A stretch of DNA of 8,637 nt from Candidatus Glassiibacteriota bacterium. Lineage in GTDB: Bacteria > Gemmatimonadota > Glassbacteria > GWA2-58-10. Of the stretch, positions 1-6,182 are shown one piece after another; the first letter of the stretch is position 1, and each line of letters begins with the position of its first letter. The notes under the pieces are model-generated. The model worked only from the letters and a program-made list of their open reading frames with translations. It was not told where the DNA came from and did no database searches. The stretch covers positions 1 to 8,637 of the forward strand of contig JAUVUV010000070.1 of assembly GCA_030604975.1 (NCBI GenBank), read 5' to 3'. Made by a program: the position numbers and the translations under genes.

Positions 1-74
1 AATTTTTGCACCCAACCTTCTCCTCTCTTTTATTGAACTTCAGGTTTTATCCGTATATCCCTGTCACGCCCGCA

Positions 75-90
75 TGGCATAAAGCTTGCC
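75..90 (+). promoter_or_regulatory. Sigma-54 (RpoN) -24/-12 promoter of the flagellar operon
   Basis: TGGCAT at 75-80 and TTGCC at 86-90 are separated by exactly five bases. This matches the sigma-54 consensus TGGCAC-N5-TTGCW except for the last base of each element, and it has the invariant GG and GC in correct phase. The -12 C falls at 89, so transcription would start near position 101, giving a leader of about 84 bases before flgF. In many polar-flagellated bacteria the rod, ring and hook operons are sigma-54 dependent and need an NtrC-type activator of the FlrC/FleQ class. No activator site could be recognised upstream in the short stretch available. Promoter identity is inferred from sequence only. 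Confidence 0.75.
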
Positions 91-124
91 TTTTCCTTTC
101 ACAGCGAATATTTGCATCTAAGCG

Positions 125-169
125 TCGAAAAATGTCTGAATCCGCCTGTCGTCTTAGCGCGGATTTCGA
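125..169 (+). promoter_or_regulatory. Leader hairpin just upstream of the flgF ribosome binding site
   Basis: AATCCGC (139-145) is perfectly complementary to GCGGATT (159-165), giving a 7-bp stem with a 13-base loop. An outer TCGA (125-128) can pair with TCGA (166-169), leaving a 10-base bulge on the left side. The structure ends two bases before the AGGTGA Shine-Dalgarno sequence at 171-176, so it lies in the predicted sigma-54 transcript and could affect translation or mRNA stability. There is no T run after it, so it is not a terminator. Its function is unknown. Confidence 0.35.
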
Positions 170-184
170 AAGGTGAGAGGACAA

Positions 185-970
185 ATGATCAAAGGTCTTT
201 ACACATCCGCAGCCGGAATGCTTCCTCTGGCCTACCGCCAGGATTTGATGGCCAATAACCTGGCCAATGTGAACACCTCCGGCTACAAGCAGGACCGCGC
301 TTTTGTGCACGAGCTGATAAACGCCGAGCTCTACCTTAACGAGTACGGCATTGCCTCAACAGGGCAGCCGCCCCGTCTGATCAATGTCATGCCACCAGCC
401 TACCGGGCTGCTGTCGGAGACGCCAGCCAGGTGATAGTACACCAGACTGATTTCACCCGCGGAAAGATGGAAGTTACCGGTAACGATCTGAACCTGGCAA
501 TTGACGGCGACGGATTTTTCACGGTCGATACCCCCCAGGGAGTCCAGTACACCCGAAACGGGTATTTCAGTATCAATGCGAACGGCGAACTGGTTACCGC
601 GGACGGCTATACCGCGCTCGGCGAGGCCGGACCGATCAATGTCCAGGGAGGCAAGCTCATCGTACAGAATAACGGAGATGTGCTGGTTAACGGCGAGATA
701 CGCGGCTCTCTTCGAATCACTGATTTCGACAAACCCTATCGGATGACCAAGACCGCCGATAACCTGTTCATTTCGGAGGCCGGGGATGCGGGGCAGGCGG
801 CTGAGGATTTCGTGATCAAGCAGGGCGTCCTTGAGCAGGCAAACAGCCATCCGATAGACCAGATGGTGAAAATGATTGAAATATTAAGATTGTTCGAACT
901 CAACCAGCGCGTAATCCGCCTTCAGGATGAAACCCTGCAGCAGGCGGTAACCCAGATAGGCAGAGTGTAA
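185..970 (+). CDS. flgF: FlgF, flagellar proximal rod protein
   Basis: The product is a 261-residue protein of the flagellar rod/hook axial family, close to the usual FlgF size of about 250. It forms part of the proximal rod that crosses the periplasm, and it is secreted by the flagellar type III apparatus without a cleaved signal. The N-terminal D0 motif (NNLANVNTSGYK, about residues 28-39) is present. A central LAIDGDGFF motif (about 104-112) and a C-terminal helix typical of rod proteins follow. The ATG at 185 is preferred over an upstream in-frame GTG at 173, because AGGTGA (171-176) lies 8 bases before the ATG and overlaps the GTG. The gene is first in the operon, directly behind the sigma-54 promoter. 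FlgF and FlgG are paralogues. Position just before the clear flgG and the divergent middle part favour FlgF. Confidence 0.93.
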   Translation: MIKGLYTSAAGMLPLAYRQDLMANNLANVNTSGYKQDRAFVHELINAELYLNEYGIASTGQPPRLINVMPPAYRAAVGDASQVIVHQTDFTRGKMEVTGNDLNLAIDGDGFFTVDTPQGVQYTRNGYFSINANGELVTADGYTALGEAGPINVQGGKLIVQNNGDVLVNGEIRGSLRITDFDKPYRMTKTADNLFISEAGDAGQAAEDFVIKQGVLEQANSHPIDQMVKMIEILRLFELNQRVIRLQDETLQQAVTQIGRV

Positions 971-974
971 CAGC

Positions 975-1019
975 TCCTTTGTTAATCGCACATGGATGGG
1001 CATGATTAATTATCAAGGA
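975..1019 (+). repeat. Inverted repeat between flgF and flgG
   Basis: TTAATC (982-987) is complementary to GATTAA (1004-1009) with a 16-base loop. A lower TCCTT (975-979) can pair with AAGGA (1015-1019). Alternatively CTCCT at 974-978 is complementary to AGGAG at 1022-1026, which is the Shine-Dalgarno sequence of flgG. Either fold would bring the flgG start region into secondary structure. The pairs are short and AT-rich, so chance is possible. Confidence 0.25.
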
Positions 1020-1032
1020 TGAGGAGAAAAAT

Positions 1033-1821
1033 ATGATTCGAGCACTTCGCACCTCCGCCACGGGCATGAAAGCCCAGGAAATCCGTGTAGACGTTATCGC
1101 CAACAACCTGGCCAACGTCAACACCTCAGGCTTCAAAAAGACCCAGGCTCAGTTCCAGGACCTTCTTTACCAGACACTGCGTCCGGCTGGCGTAGCCGAG
1201 TTTTAGGGACAGATCGTGCCCACCGAACTCCAGGTAGGCCACGGAGTGAGACTTTCCTCGACTCAGAAGGTGTTCACCACAGGCGACTTCCACAGGACCC
1301 AGAACGACCTGGATGTGGCTATCGACGGCGACGGGTTTTTCCAGATCCTCCAGCCGGACGGCACGACCGCCTACACCCGTGACGGCAACTTCGAGATCAG
1401 CCAGGACGGGATTCTCGTCACCACGGACGGCCTATCCCTTCAGCCGCAAATCACCGTCCCACAAAACGCAATGAAAATTTCTATCGCTGCGGACGGCAAC
1501 GTAGACGCACTGCTCCCCCAGCAGGTGCAGCCTCAGAACGTGGGAAGGATCGAGCTCGCGCGCTTTATCAACCCGGCGGGCCTGAGGAATATCGGTAACA
1601 ACCTGTTCCTGGAAACAGTAGCCTCGAATACGCCGATCCTGGGCAACCCGGCCGAGAACGAATTCGGCCGTCTTGAGCAGGGATATCTGGAACTGTCCAA
1701 TGTGTCGGTTGTCGATGAACTGGTTGATCTGATAACCGCCCAGAGGGTTTACGAAATAAACTCGCGCGGTATTTCGATTGCCGATAACATGCTCCAGGTT
1801 GCAGGTAATATCGGACGATAA
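1033..1821 (+). CDS. flgG: FlgG, flagellar distal rod protein, interrupted by an in-frame amber codon
   Basis: FlgG builds the distal rod that passes through the P and L rings and carries the hook. The frame from ATG 1033 has a strong GAGGAG Shine-Dalgarno at 1021-1026, 6 bases upstream. Read through the amber codon it is 262 codons long, against 260 residues in E. coli FlgG. Residues 1-57 hold the D0 motif (NNLANVNTSGFK, about 24-35) and the FlgG hallmark DLLYQT (about 43-48). TAG at 1204-1206 is codon 58. The same frame then continues without gap or frameshift into TELQVGHGV, LDVAIDGDGFF and the C-terminal helix, ending in TAA. An ungapped comparison with remembered FlgG sequences places the amber at a Gln/Glu in the loop after YQT. 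As written, termination would give a 57-residue fragment, and the 3' part would need restart (GTG 1216) or readthrough. Whether this is a pseudogene, an artefact or a recoded gene is unresolved; the identity as flgG is certain. Confidence 0.9.
1204..1206 (+). other. In-frame TAG (amber) codon 58 of flgG
   Basis: The local reading is TTT TAG GGA CAG in the flgG frame. A single C-to-T change from CAG (Gln) would create it. It lies in the FlgG-specific segment that follows DLLYQT, a loop that sets FlgG apart from FlgE. All nine complete genes in the window end in TAA or TGA, so TAG is not otherwise used as a stop here. Confidence 0.95.
1205..1218 (+). promoter_or_regulatory. Possible internal restart site in flgG (AGGGA then GTG)
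   Basis: AGGGA at 1205-1209 overlaps the amber codon and lies 6 bases before an in-frame GTG at 1216-1218. Ribosomes stopping at the amber codon could restart here and make a 201-residue FlgG lacking the N-terminal D0 helix. The Shine-Dalgarno match is weak. The GTG also simply encodes a Val that is natural at this FlgG position, so the site may be coincidental. Confidence 0.25.
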
Positions 1822-1857
1822 GCTCATAAACATTAACCCCAAAGTGGTGATTTATTC

Positions 1858-2838
1858 ATGCGCAGAAAATTGACCTTGATAGCAATATCTCTCTTCCCGG
1901 TGATTCTTCTGGCACAGGTGAGGGCGCTGGATTCTCAGGTCGAAAAGGTCTATGTCTATCTCAAATCTGAGGCCGAGACTACCACAGGGCAGATTTTGCT
2001 TGGCGATGTTGCCTTAGTCTCCGGGTTCAACGAAAAGCTGATCCGCTCACTGAACCACCTGCCGCTCGGGCCGGCTCCAATGCCTGGAGAAAGCCTGAAT
2101 CTGGCCAAAGCCAATATCCGCCGCAGCATGGTCGTCCACGGGATCGATCCGGTGAAAGTGGCCCTGGTGGGAGAAAACCTGGTCGAGGTCAAGCGCAGCG
2201 GCAGAACGATAACCAAGGAAGATATCGCCCCCCTGGTCGAGGATTATGTCGAACGATCCTGGGCAAACAGGCAGGTGCGCACCGAAATTATCTATTCCCG
2301 TCTGCCCAAGGAAATGACTGTACACAGCAATAATTTCGATCTGCGGGTTCTCGACCCGGTTAAACCAGGGGTAAGCGGGTCGATTGCTCTTTCCCTGGCT
2401 GCCCTGGAAAACGACCGCGTGTTGGTCCGGATACCGGTTTCGCTTAAAGTGCGGGCTTTCGGTAACGTGGCCGTGATGAACAGAGACGTGCGGCAGGGAG
2501 AACTCCTCTCACCGGAGGACTTTTCGTTCATCGAGCGGGAAATCACCAGAAAGCATTCTAACCCGGTCAGGACCGTGGGAGAAGCCGCAAACAAAAAGCT
2601 TAAAAGAACCGTGAAAGCCGGACAGATCCTCACTCTCGACCACTTGGAAATCCCACCCCTGATCGAGCGGGGCGATGAGGTCACATTAATCGTTGAGTAC
2701 AAGGGTGTCCGAGTAAGCTGCCCTGGCAAAGCCAAGGAGAAAGGCCGCCTGGGCGACAGAATCATGGTGCGCAACCTGTACGGGAAAAACCTCGTGGGCG
2801 AGATAAAGAACGCGTACACTGTTTTGATCACACCCTGA
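1858..2838 (+). CDS. flgA: FlgA, periplasmic chaperone for P-ring assembly
   Basis: The product has 326 residues. FlgA acts in the periplasm and helps FlgI polymerise into the P ring around the rod. A signal peptide is evident: basic MRRK, a hydrophobic stretch to about residue 19, and a likely cut after VRA (residues 21-23). The C-terminal half matches FlgA: an SAF domain (about 203-265, with RDVRQGELLSPEDF and VKAGQIL), then the terminal beta domain with GDRIMVRNLYGKNLVGEI (about 299-316). E. coli FlgA is about 219 residues, so this is the longer form with an extra N-terminal region of about 100 residues. ATG 1858 is preceded by GTGGTGA (1844-1850), 7 bases upstream. The gene lies between flgG and flgH rather than divergent from the rod genes as in enterobacteria. 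Confidence 0.92.
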   Translation: MRRKLTLIAISLFPVILLAQVRALDSQVEKVYVYLKSEAETTTGQILLGDVALVSGFNEKLIRSLNHLPLGPAPMPGESLNLAKANIRRSMVVHGIDPVKVALVGENLVEVKRSGRTITKEDIAPLVEDYVERSWANRQVRTEIIYSRLPKEMTVHSNNFDLRVLDPVKPGVSGSIALSLAALENDRVLVRIPVSLKVRAFGNVAVMNRDVRQGELLSPEDFSFIEREITRKHSNPVRTVGEAANKKLKRTVKAGQILTLDHLEIPPLIERGDEVTLIVEYKGVRVSCPGKAKEKGRLGDRIMVRNLYGKNLVGEIKNAYTVLITP

Positions 2839-2856
2839 CATGGAGGTCGGTATCAG

Positions 2857-3510
2857 ATGAGAACAATAACGAGCAAACCGAGAAAAAAGCCGCCGCGCAC
2901 AGGTTCCACTGCCATGCTGCGACTGATGCAGAACGTGGCGGTCGTGGCCTCCCTGTTCTTGATCTGTACCTGTTCGCTTTATGCACAAATGGAGTTCAAG
3001 GGAGACGTGGCGAGCCTGTTTACCGATGAGCGCCTGTTCAAGACCGGCGATCTGATCACTGTGCTGGTCAACGAGCGGGTGCAGGGACAGAACCGCACCC
3101 AGTTCCGCAGTCAGCGGGGAACGAACGTTGAAGCTGAATTCGGCGCAGGGCCGGGCAAGGTTTTCGGCTTCCTCAACCCGTTCAGCGGTGGGGTCGAGAC
3201 CCAGAACGACTTTGACTCACGTGTACAGAACAACAAGCTGCTCAGCTTTATCACGGAAATCAGCGTTCGTGTGGTTCGCACGGATGAACTGGGCAACCTG
3301 TTTCTGGAGGGATCGAAGGTGGTCGAGATGCCTGATGAAAAGCAGGTGATCATTTTGACCGGAGTGGCCAGGAACCGGGACATCTCCCCCCAGAACACGA
3401 TTAGCAGCACCCAGATTGCCGATTTACGTATCACGATGAACGCCAAGGGAGAGGCAGAGGAAGCCAGACGTCCGACACTTTTCAACCGTATATTCGGCTG
3501 GTTTTTCTAA
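2857..3510 (+). CDS. flgH: FlgH, flagellar L-ring protein
   Basis: The product has 217 residues and forms the outer-membrane L ring through which the rod passes. Family motifs are clear: an N-terminal SLFTDERLFKTGDLITVLV stretch (about 53-71), a central LGNLFLEGSKVV block (about 147-158), ISPQNTISSTQIADLRI (about 176-192), and a Phe-rich C-terminus. The start at ATG 2857 has GGAGGT (2842-2847) 9 bases upstream and gives a long basic N-region of 19 residues before the hydrophobic signal segment. An alternative ATG at 2914 would give a compact signal peptide but lacks the strong ribosome site. FlgH is usually a lipoprotein. Here the two Cys residues (37 and 39) are not in a good lipobox, and the end of the signal (SLYA then QM) looks like a signal peptidase I site. 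The gap to flgA is 18 bases. Confidence 0.93.
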   Translation: MRTITSKPRKKPPRTGSTAMLRLMQNVAVVASLFLICTCSLYAQMEFKGDVASLFTDERLFKTGDLITVLVNERVQGQNRTQFRSQRGTNVEAEFGAGPGKVFGFLNPFSGGVETQNDFDSRVQNNKLLSFITEISVRVVRTDELGNLFLEGSKVVEMPDEKQVIILTGVARNRDISPQNTISSTQIADLRITMNAKGEAEEARRPTLFNRIFGWFF

Positions 3511-3556
3511 GATATATAGAAACAGATAATATACAGGACAACAGGGGACTGGTTTG

Positions 3557-4705
3557 ATGAAATTCATCACACGAATCGAACTGGCAAAAACAATCGGGTT
3601 TGGAATAATCGGCCTGGGGCTGATCCTCGCCGGGGTCTGCCCTGTCTCTCTGCATGCGGCGCGAATCAAGGACATCGCCCACCTTCAGGGAACCAGGTCG
3701 GAGCAGCTTATCGGTTACGGCCTGGTAGTCGGTTTAAACGGCACAGGGGACGGCAGGACGATTTTTACCAACCAGTCCACTGCAAGTCTGCTGGATAAAT
3801 TCGGCATACAAATCCAGCCCGGTGATATCACTTCTGCCAACATTGCCGCAGTGATGGTCACCGCGGAACTTCGCTCGTTCGAGAAACCCGGCAGCCGGAC
3901 AGATGCCACGGTCAGCTCTATCGGCGAGGCATCCAGCCTCCAGGGCGGCATGCTCCTTCGTACCCGGCTTTTCGGTTATGACGGACGCACACTGTATGCG
4001 GTTGCCCAGGGACCGGTCTCTATCGGTGGATTCAATGTCGGGGCACAGGCTGGTGCGGCAGGCGCGCAGATCCAGCTCAACCACCCGGTTGTCGGCCGCA
4101 TACCCGGTGGGGCGCAGGTGTTTCGCGAGATGGATGTCGGCTTTATTGAGAACTGGCGGGTGATGCTGACTCTGGAAAGCAGCGATTTCACCAGCGCCAG
4201 GAGGCTCGACGAGGCGGTGGACAACCATTTCGGCGCTGATATCGCCCTGCCGATCGACGGGCTGTCGATCTACGTTACCATTCCCGAGGAATACCGCGAT
4301 CCGGGAAGAATCATCGAGTTTATCAGCGAACTGGAAAACCTCAATGTCTCGCCTGCTGCCACGGCGAAAGTGGTGATTAACGAGCGCACCGGGACAATCG
4401 CAATCGGCGAGAATGTCACTGTAAGTCCGGTACAGGTGGCCCACGGCGGGCTCACGGTTACTATCGGCACCGGGTTGGTGGTGAGCCAGCCCACGGCGCC
4501 GCTCGGCGGCGGTGCAACGGTTATTTCGCCCACGGCAACTGTCAGCGCAGTGGAACAGGTAAGAAAGTTCATGGAAATAGGCGGTACCGCGGGCGACCTG
4601 GTGACCGCGCTGAATCTGATGCAGGTCACACCGAGAGACATTATCGCCATTTTCCAAGCCCTCAAGGAAGCCGGGGCACTGGCGGCTGAGCTGAGGATTA
4701 TGTAA
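3557..4705 (+). CDS. flgI: FlgI, flagellar P-ring protein
   Basis: The product has 382 residues (E. coli FlgI has 365). It is exported through Sec and assembles with FlgA help into the periplasmic P ring, the bushing around the rod. A signal peptide spans about residues 1-34 (basic start, hydrophobic 12-26, SLHA before ARIKDI). The mature start is characteristic: IKDIAHLQG, then LIGYGLVVGLNGTGD. AAVMVTA, a VSSIGEASSLQGG block and the C-terminal DLVTALN and TPRDIIAIFQALKEAGAL motifs are also typical. ATG 3557 is chosen over the TTG at 3554 because AGGGGA (3542-3547) sits 9 bases upstream. The gap to flgH is 46 bases with no visible promoter or terminator. The frame is intact. Confidence 0.96.
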   Translation: MKFITRIELAKTIGFGIIGLGLILAGVCPVSLHAARIKDIAHLQGTRSEQLIGYGLVVGLNGTGDGRTIFTNQSTASLLDKFGIQIQPGDITSANIAAVMVTAELRSFEKPGSRTDATVSSIGEASSLQGGMLLRTRLFGYDGRTLYAVAQGPVSIGGFNVGAQAGAAGAQIQLNHPVVGRIPGGAQVFREMDVGFIENWRVMLTLESSDFTSARRLDEAVDNHFGADIALPIDGLSIYVTIPEEYRDPGRIIEFISELENLNVSPAATAKVVINERTGTIAIGENVTVSPVQVAHGGLTVTIGTGLVVSQPTAPLGGGATVISPTATVSAVEQVRKFMEIGGTAGDLVTALNLMQVTPRDIIAIFQALKEAGALAAELRIM

Positions 4706-4730
4706 ACAAAAAGGAAAAAGCGCAGTCTCT

Positions 4731-5612
4731 ATGGAGATAATCAACCTGCCGGGGAACGATCCCCTTGAATTTGGAAGTAAAGCTCTTGAAAGCAGCCTGC
4801 ACCGTCTTCAGGACTCCGCTGCCCGCCTTACCGAGGAAGAGGATCTGAGGAAGGTCAGCCGGGAACTTGAATCGATATTTGTCAAGCTGTTGCTTGACGC
4901 GATGGACAAAACCGTGCCCAAGGACGGTATCATCGGCAATTCCCCGGCAATGGAAACCTGGCAAGGCATGTTTCATGAAGAACTGGCGATAAAGGTAAGC
5001 GAGCAGCGTTCAATCGGCCTGGCAGACATGATCTACATACAGCTTTCCAAGTACCTGGATCGGCACAGGGAGGTGCCGCCTGCCAGGTCCGATTCAGGAA
5101 GCAGAAAAATAGTCGGGGAAATAATTCAGCCGATAGATACCGGGGAAATCGAACCGCCTGTTCCGGCTTCTGCTGAAGAAAAAATCGGCGGCTGGGCGGC
5201 ACTCGACAGGTTCAGGCCCCTGATCGAGAATGCCTGCTTCAAACATGGTCTCGATCCGGCGCTGGTAGCCGCGGTGATCATGCAGGAAAGCGCGGGGGAC
5301 CCTCAAGCGGTCAGTCCAGCCGGCGCCATGGGTCTGATGCAGCTTATGCCGCAAACTGCAGATTCTCTCGGGGTGCGGAATGTTTTTGATCCGGAGGAAA
5401 ATATCGAAGGGGGAACCCGCTACCTGAAACAACTGCTGGAGAGTTTCGGCGGGGATGAAACCCTCGCCCTGGCGGCATACAACGCAGGAATGGAAGCAGT
5501 CAAGCGTTACAATGGCGTGCCTCCCTACCCCGAGACCAGAAATTACGTGAAAGAAGTGGCAGCATTGAAAAACCACCTTAAAAGTCTTTTCACATCAGAG
5601 ATGAATCTATGA
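4731..5612 (+). CDS. flgJ: FlgJ, rod cap protein fused to an SLT-type lytic transglycosylase domain
   Basis: The product has 293 residues in two domains. The N-terminal part (about 25-110) is the FlgJ rod-binding domain, with LESIFVKLLLDAMDKTVP and TWQGMFHEELAIKVSEQ. It scaffolds rod polymerisation in the periplasm. After a Pro/Ser-rich linker (about 110-150), residues 155-285 form a Slt70-like (GH23) lytic transglycosylase domain: catalytic Glu186 in MQESAGD, then GAMGLMQLMPQTA, NIEGGTRYL and ALAAYNAG. This domain would cut peptidoglycan for the growing rod. E. coli FlgJ instead carries a GH73 glucosaminidase-type domain. No signal peptide is seen, as expected for type III export. The nearest Shine-Dalgarno-like AAGGA (4711-4715) is 15 bases before the ATG, unusually far, so translation may depend on coupling with flgI 25 bases upstream. 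Confidence 0.93.
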   Translation: MEIINLPGNDPLEFGSKALESSLHRLQDSAARLTEEEDLRKVSRELESIFVKLLLDAMDKTVPKDGIIGNSPAMETWQGMFHEELAIKVSEQRSIGLADMIYIQLSKYLDRHREVPPARSDSGSRKIVGEIIQPIDTGEIEPPVPASAEEKIGGWAALDRFRPLIENACFKHGLDPALVAAVIMQESAGDPQAVSPAGAMGLMQLMPQTADSLGVRNVFDPEENIEGGTRYLKQLLESFGGDETLALAAYNAGMEAVKRYNGVPPYPETRNYVKEVAALKNHLKSLFTSEMNL

Positions 5613-6130
5613 AAACCGCCAGCAAGCAGAAAACCAAAGCAAGCGCGGAAAAACTTTACACTCTGCTGGCCGGGATAGCTGAGGGCCTTGAGAAGCTATA
5701 CGAATGCCTTCGCCTCCAGCAGGCCGCGCTGATGAAATGGGATTTTCCTTCCTTTAGCGCAACTATCAGCCAGCAGAAACGCCTGGCCCGGAAAAATCTA
5801 GAGCGTGAGAAAGAGCGGATTGCCCTGGTAAGCGAGATTACCGGAAAGCAGGCAGCAGAAAAGTTGTCGCTTCGCCAGCTGGCTGAGAGCCTGGGAGGCG
5901 AGTGGCCGGAACGGTTCGAAAAACTTGCCAGCCGGATCAAGACAGCCAGCGGCAAAGTGAGCTCGATGAAAGACCAGAACGAGTCTATTATCAACAATTC
6001 AAGAAAACTGGTGAACGACCAGTTGAAGCTGCTACTCGAACTTGCCAGGCTTAACCGCAACCTCTATGAGGGTAGCGGGAAAAAAAGCGAGAAAGCAAAC
6101 ATGTACAAGGTGCTGGACCAGAAAGTTTGA
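5609..6130 (+). CDS. flgN: FlgN-family chaperone for FlgK and FlgL
   Basis: The product has 173 residues, is charged and predicted almost all-helical, with heptad-like Leu spacing consistent with a coiled coil. FlgN proteins bind FlgK and FlgL in the cytoplasm and deliver them to the type III export gate. Family-like features are the N-terminal LYTLLAGIAEGLEKLYECLRLQ helix region (about 16-37), a DFPSF turn near 45-49, QKRLARKNLEREKERI (about 56-71), and a C-terminal segment ending in a Tyr and Gly-Ser turn. The start ATG overlaps the flgJ stop as ATGA (5609-5612), so translation is probably coupled; the independent ribosome site is weak. Its place just before flgK supports the call. The family is poorly conserved, so identity rests partly on context. 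Confidence 0.82.
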   Translation: MKTASKQKTKASAEKLYTLLAGIAEGLEKLYECLRLQQAALMKWDFPSFSATISQQKRLARKNLEREKERIALVSEITGKQAAEKLSLRQLAESLGGEWPERFEKLASRIKTASGKVSSMKDQNESIINNSRKLVNDQLKLLLELARLNRNLYEGSGKKSEKANMYKVLDQKV

Positions 6131-6142
6131 GTCCTGCACATC

Positions 6143-6163
6143 CGGAGACAGTTGAAATCTCCG
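6143..6163 (+). repeat. Small hairpin between flgN and flgK
   Basis: CGGAGA (6143-6148) and TCTCCG (6158-6163) form a 6-bp stem with a 9-base loop, 19 bases before the flgK start. No T run follows. The GGA lies within the stem, not the loop, so it is not a good CsrA target. GCCGAATAA just after it (6163-6171) resembles a sigma-28 -10 element with one extra base, but no -35 TAAA is found at the right distance. Confidence 0.25.
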
Positions 6164-6182
6164 CCGAATAAGAAGAAAGAAG

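Noticed and set aside
1216..1821. Treating the 201-residue frame as the true, complete flgG
   Set aside because: The upstream 57 codons in the same frame encode the conserved FlgG N-terminus and have a strong ribosome site, so the gene clearly starts at 1033.
1910..1926. Second sigma-54 promoter at TGGCAC in early flgA
   Set aside because: The -24 element is good, but the -12 position reads AGGGC with the GC out of phase, and it lies within coding sequence.
2292..2831. A 179-codon minus-strand frame opposite flgA
   Set aside because: It is a shadow of flgA codon bias with no supporting motifs.
3734..4744. A 336-codon open frame on the minus strand opposite flgI
   Set aside because: It mirrors the strongly conserved flgI frame, its translation is low-complexity (rich in His, Arg and Cys) and unlike any family I know, and it has no ribosome site in an operon transcribed the other way.
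6163..6171. Sigma-28 promoter before flgK (GCCGAATAA)
   Set aside because: The -10 like element has an extra base and no TAAA -35 element lies at the required spacing.
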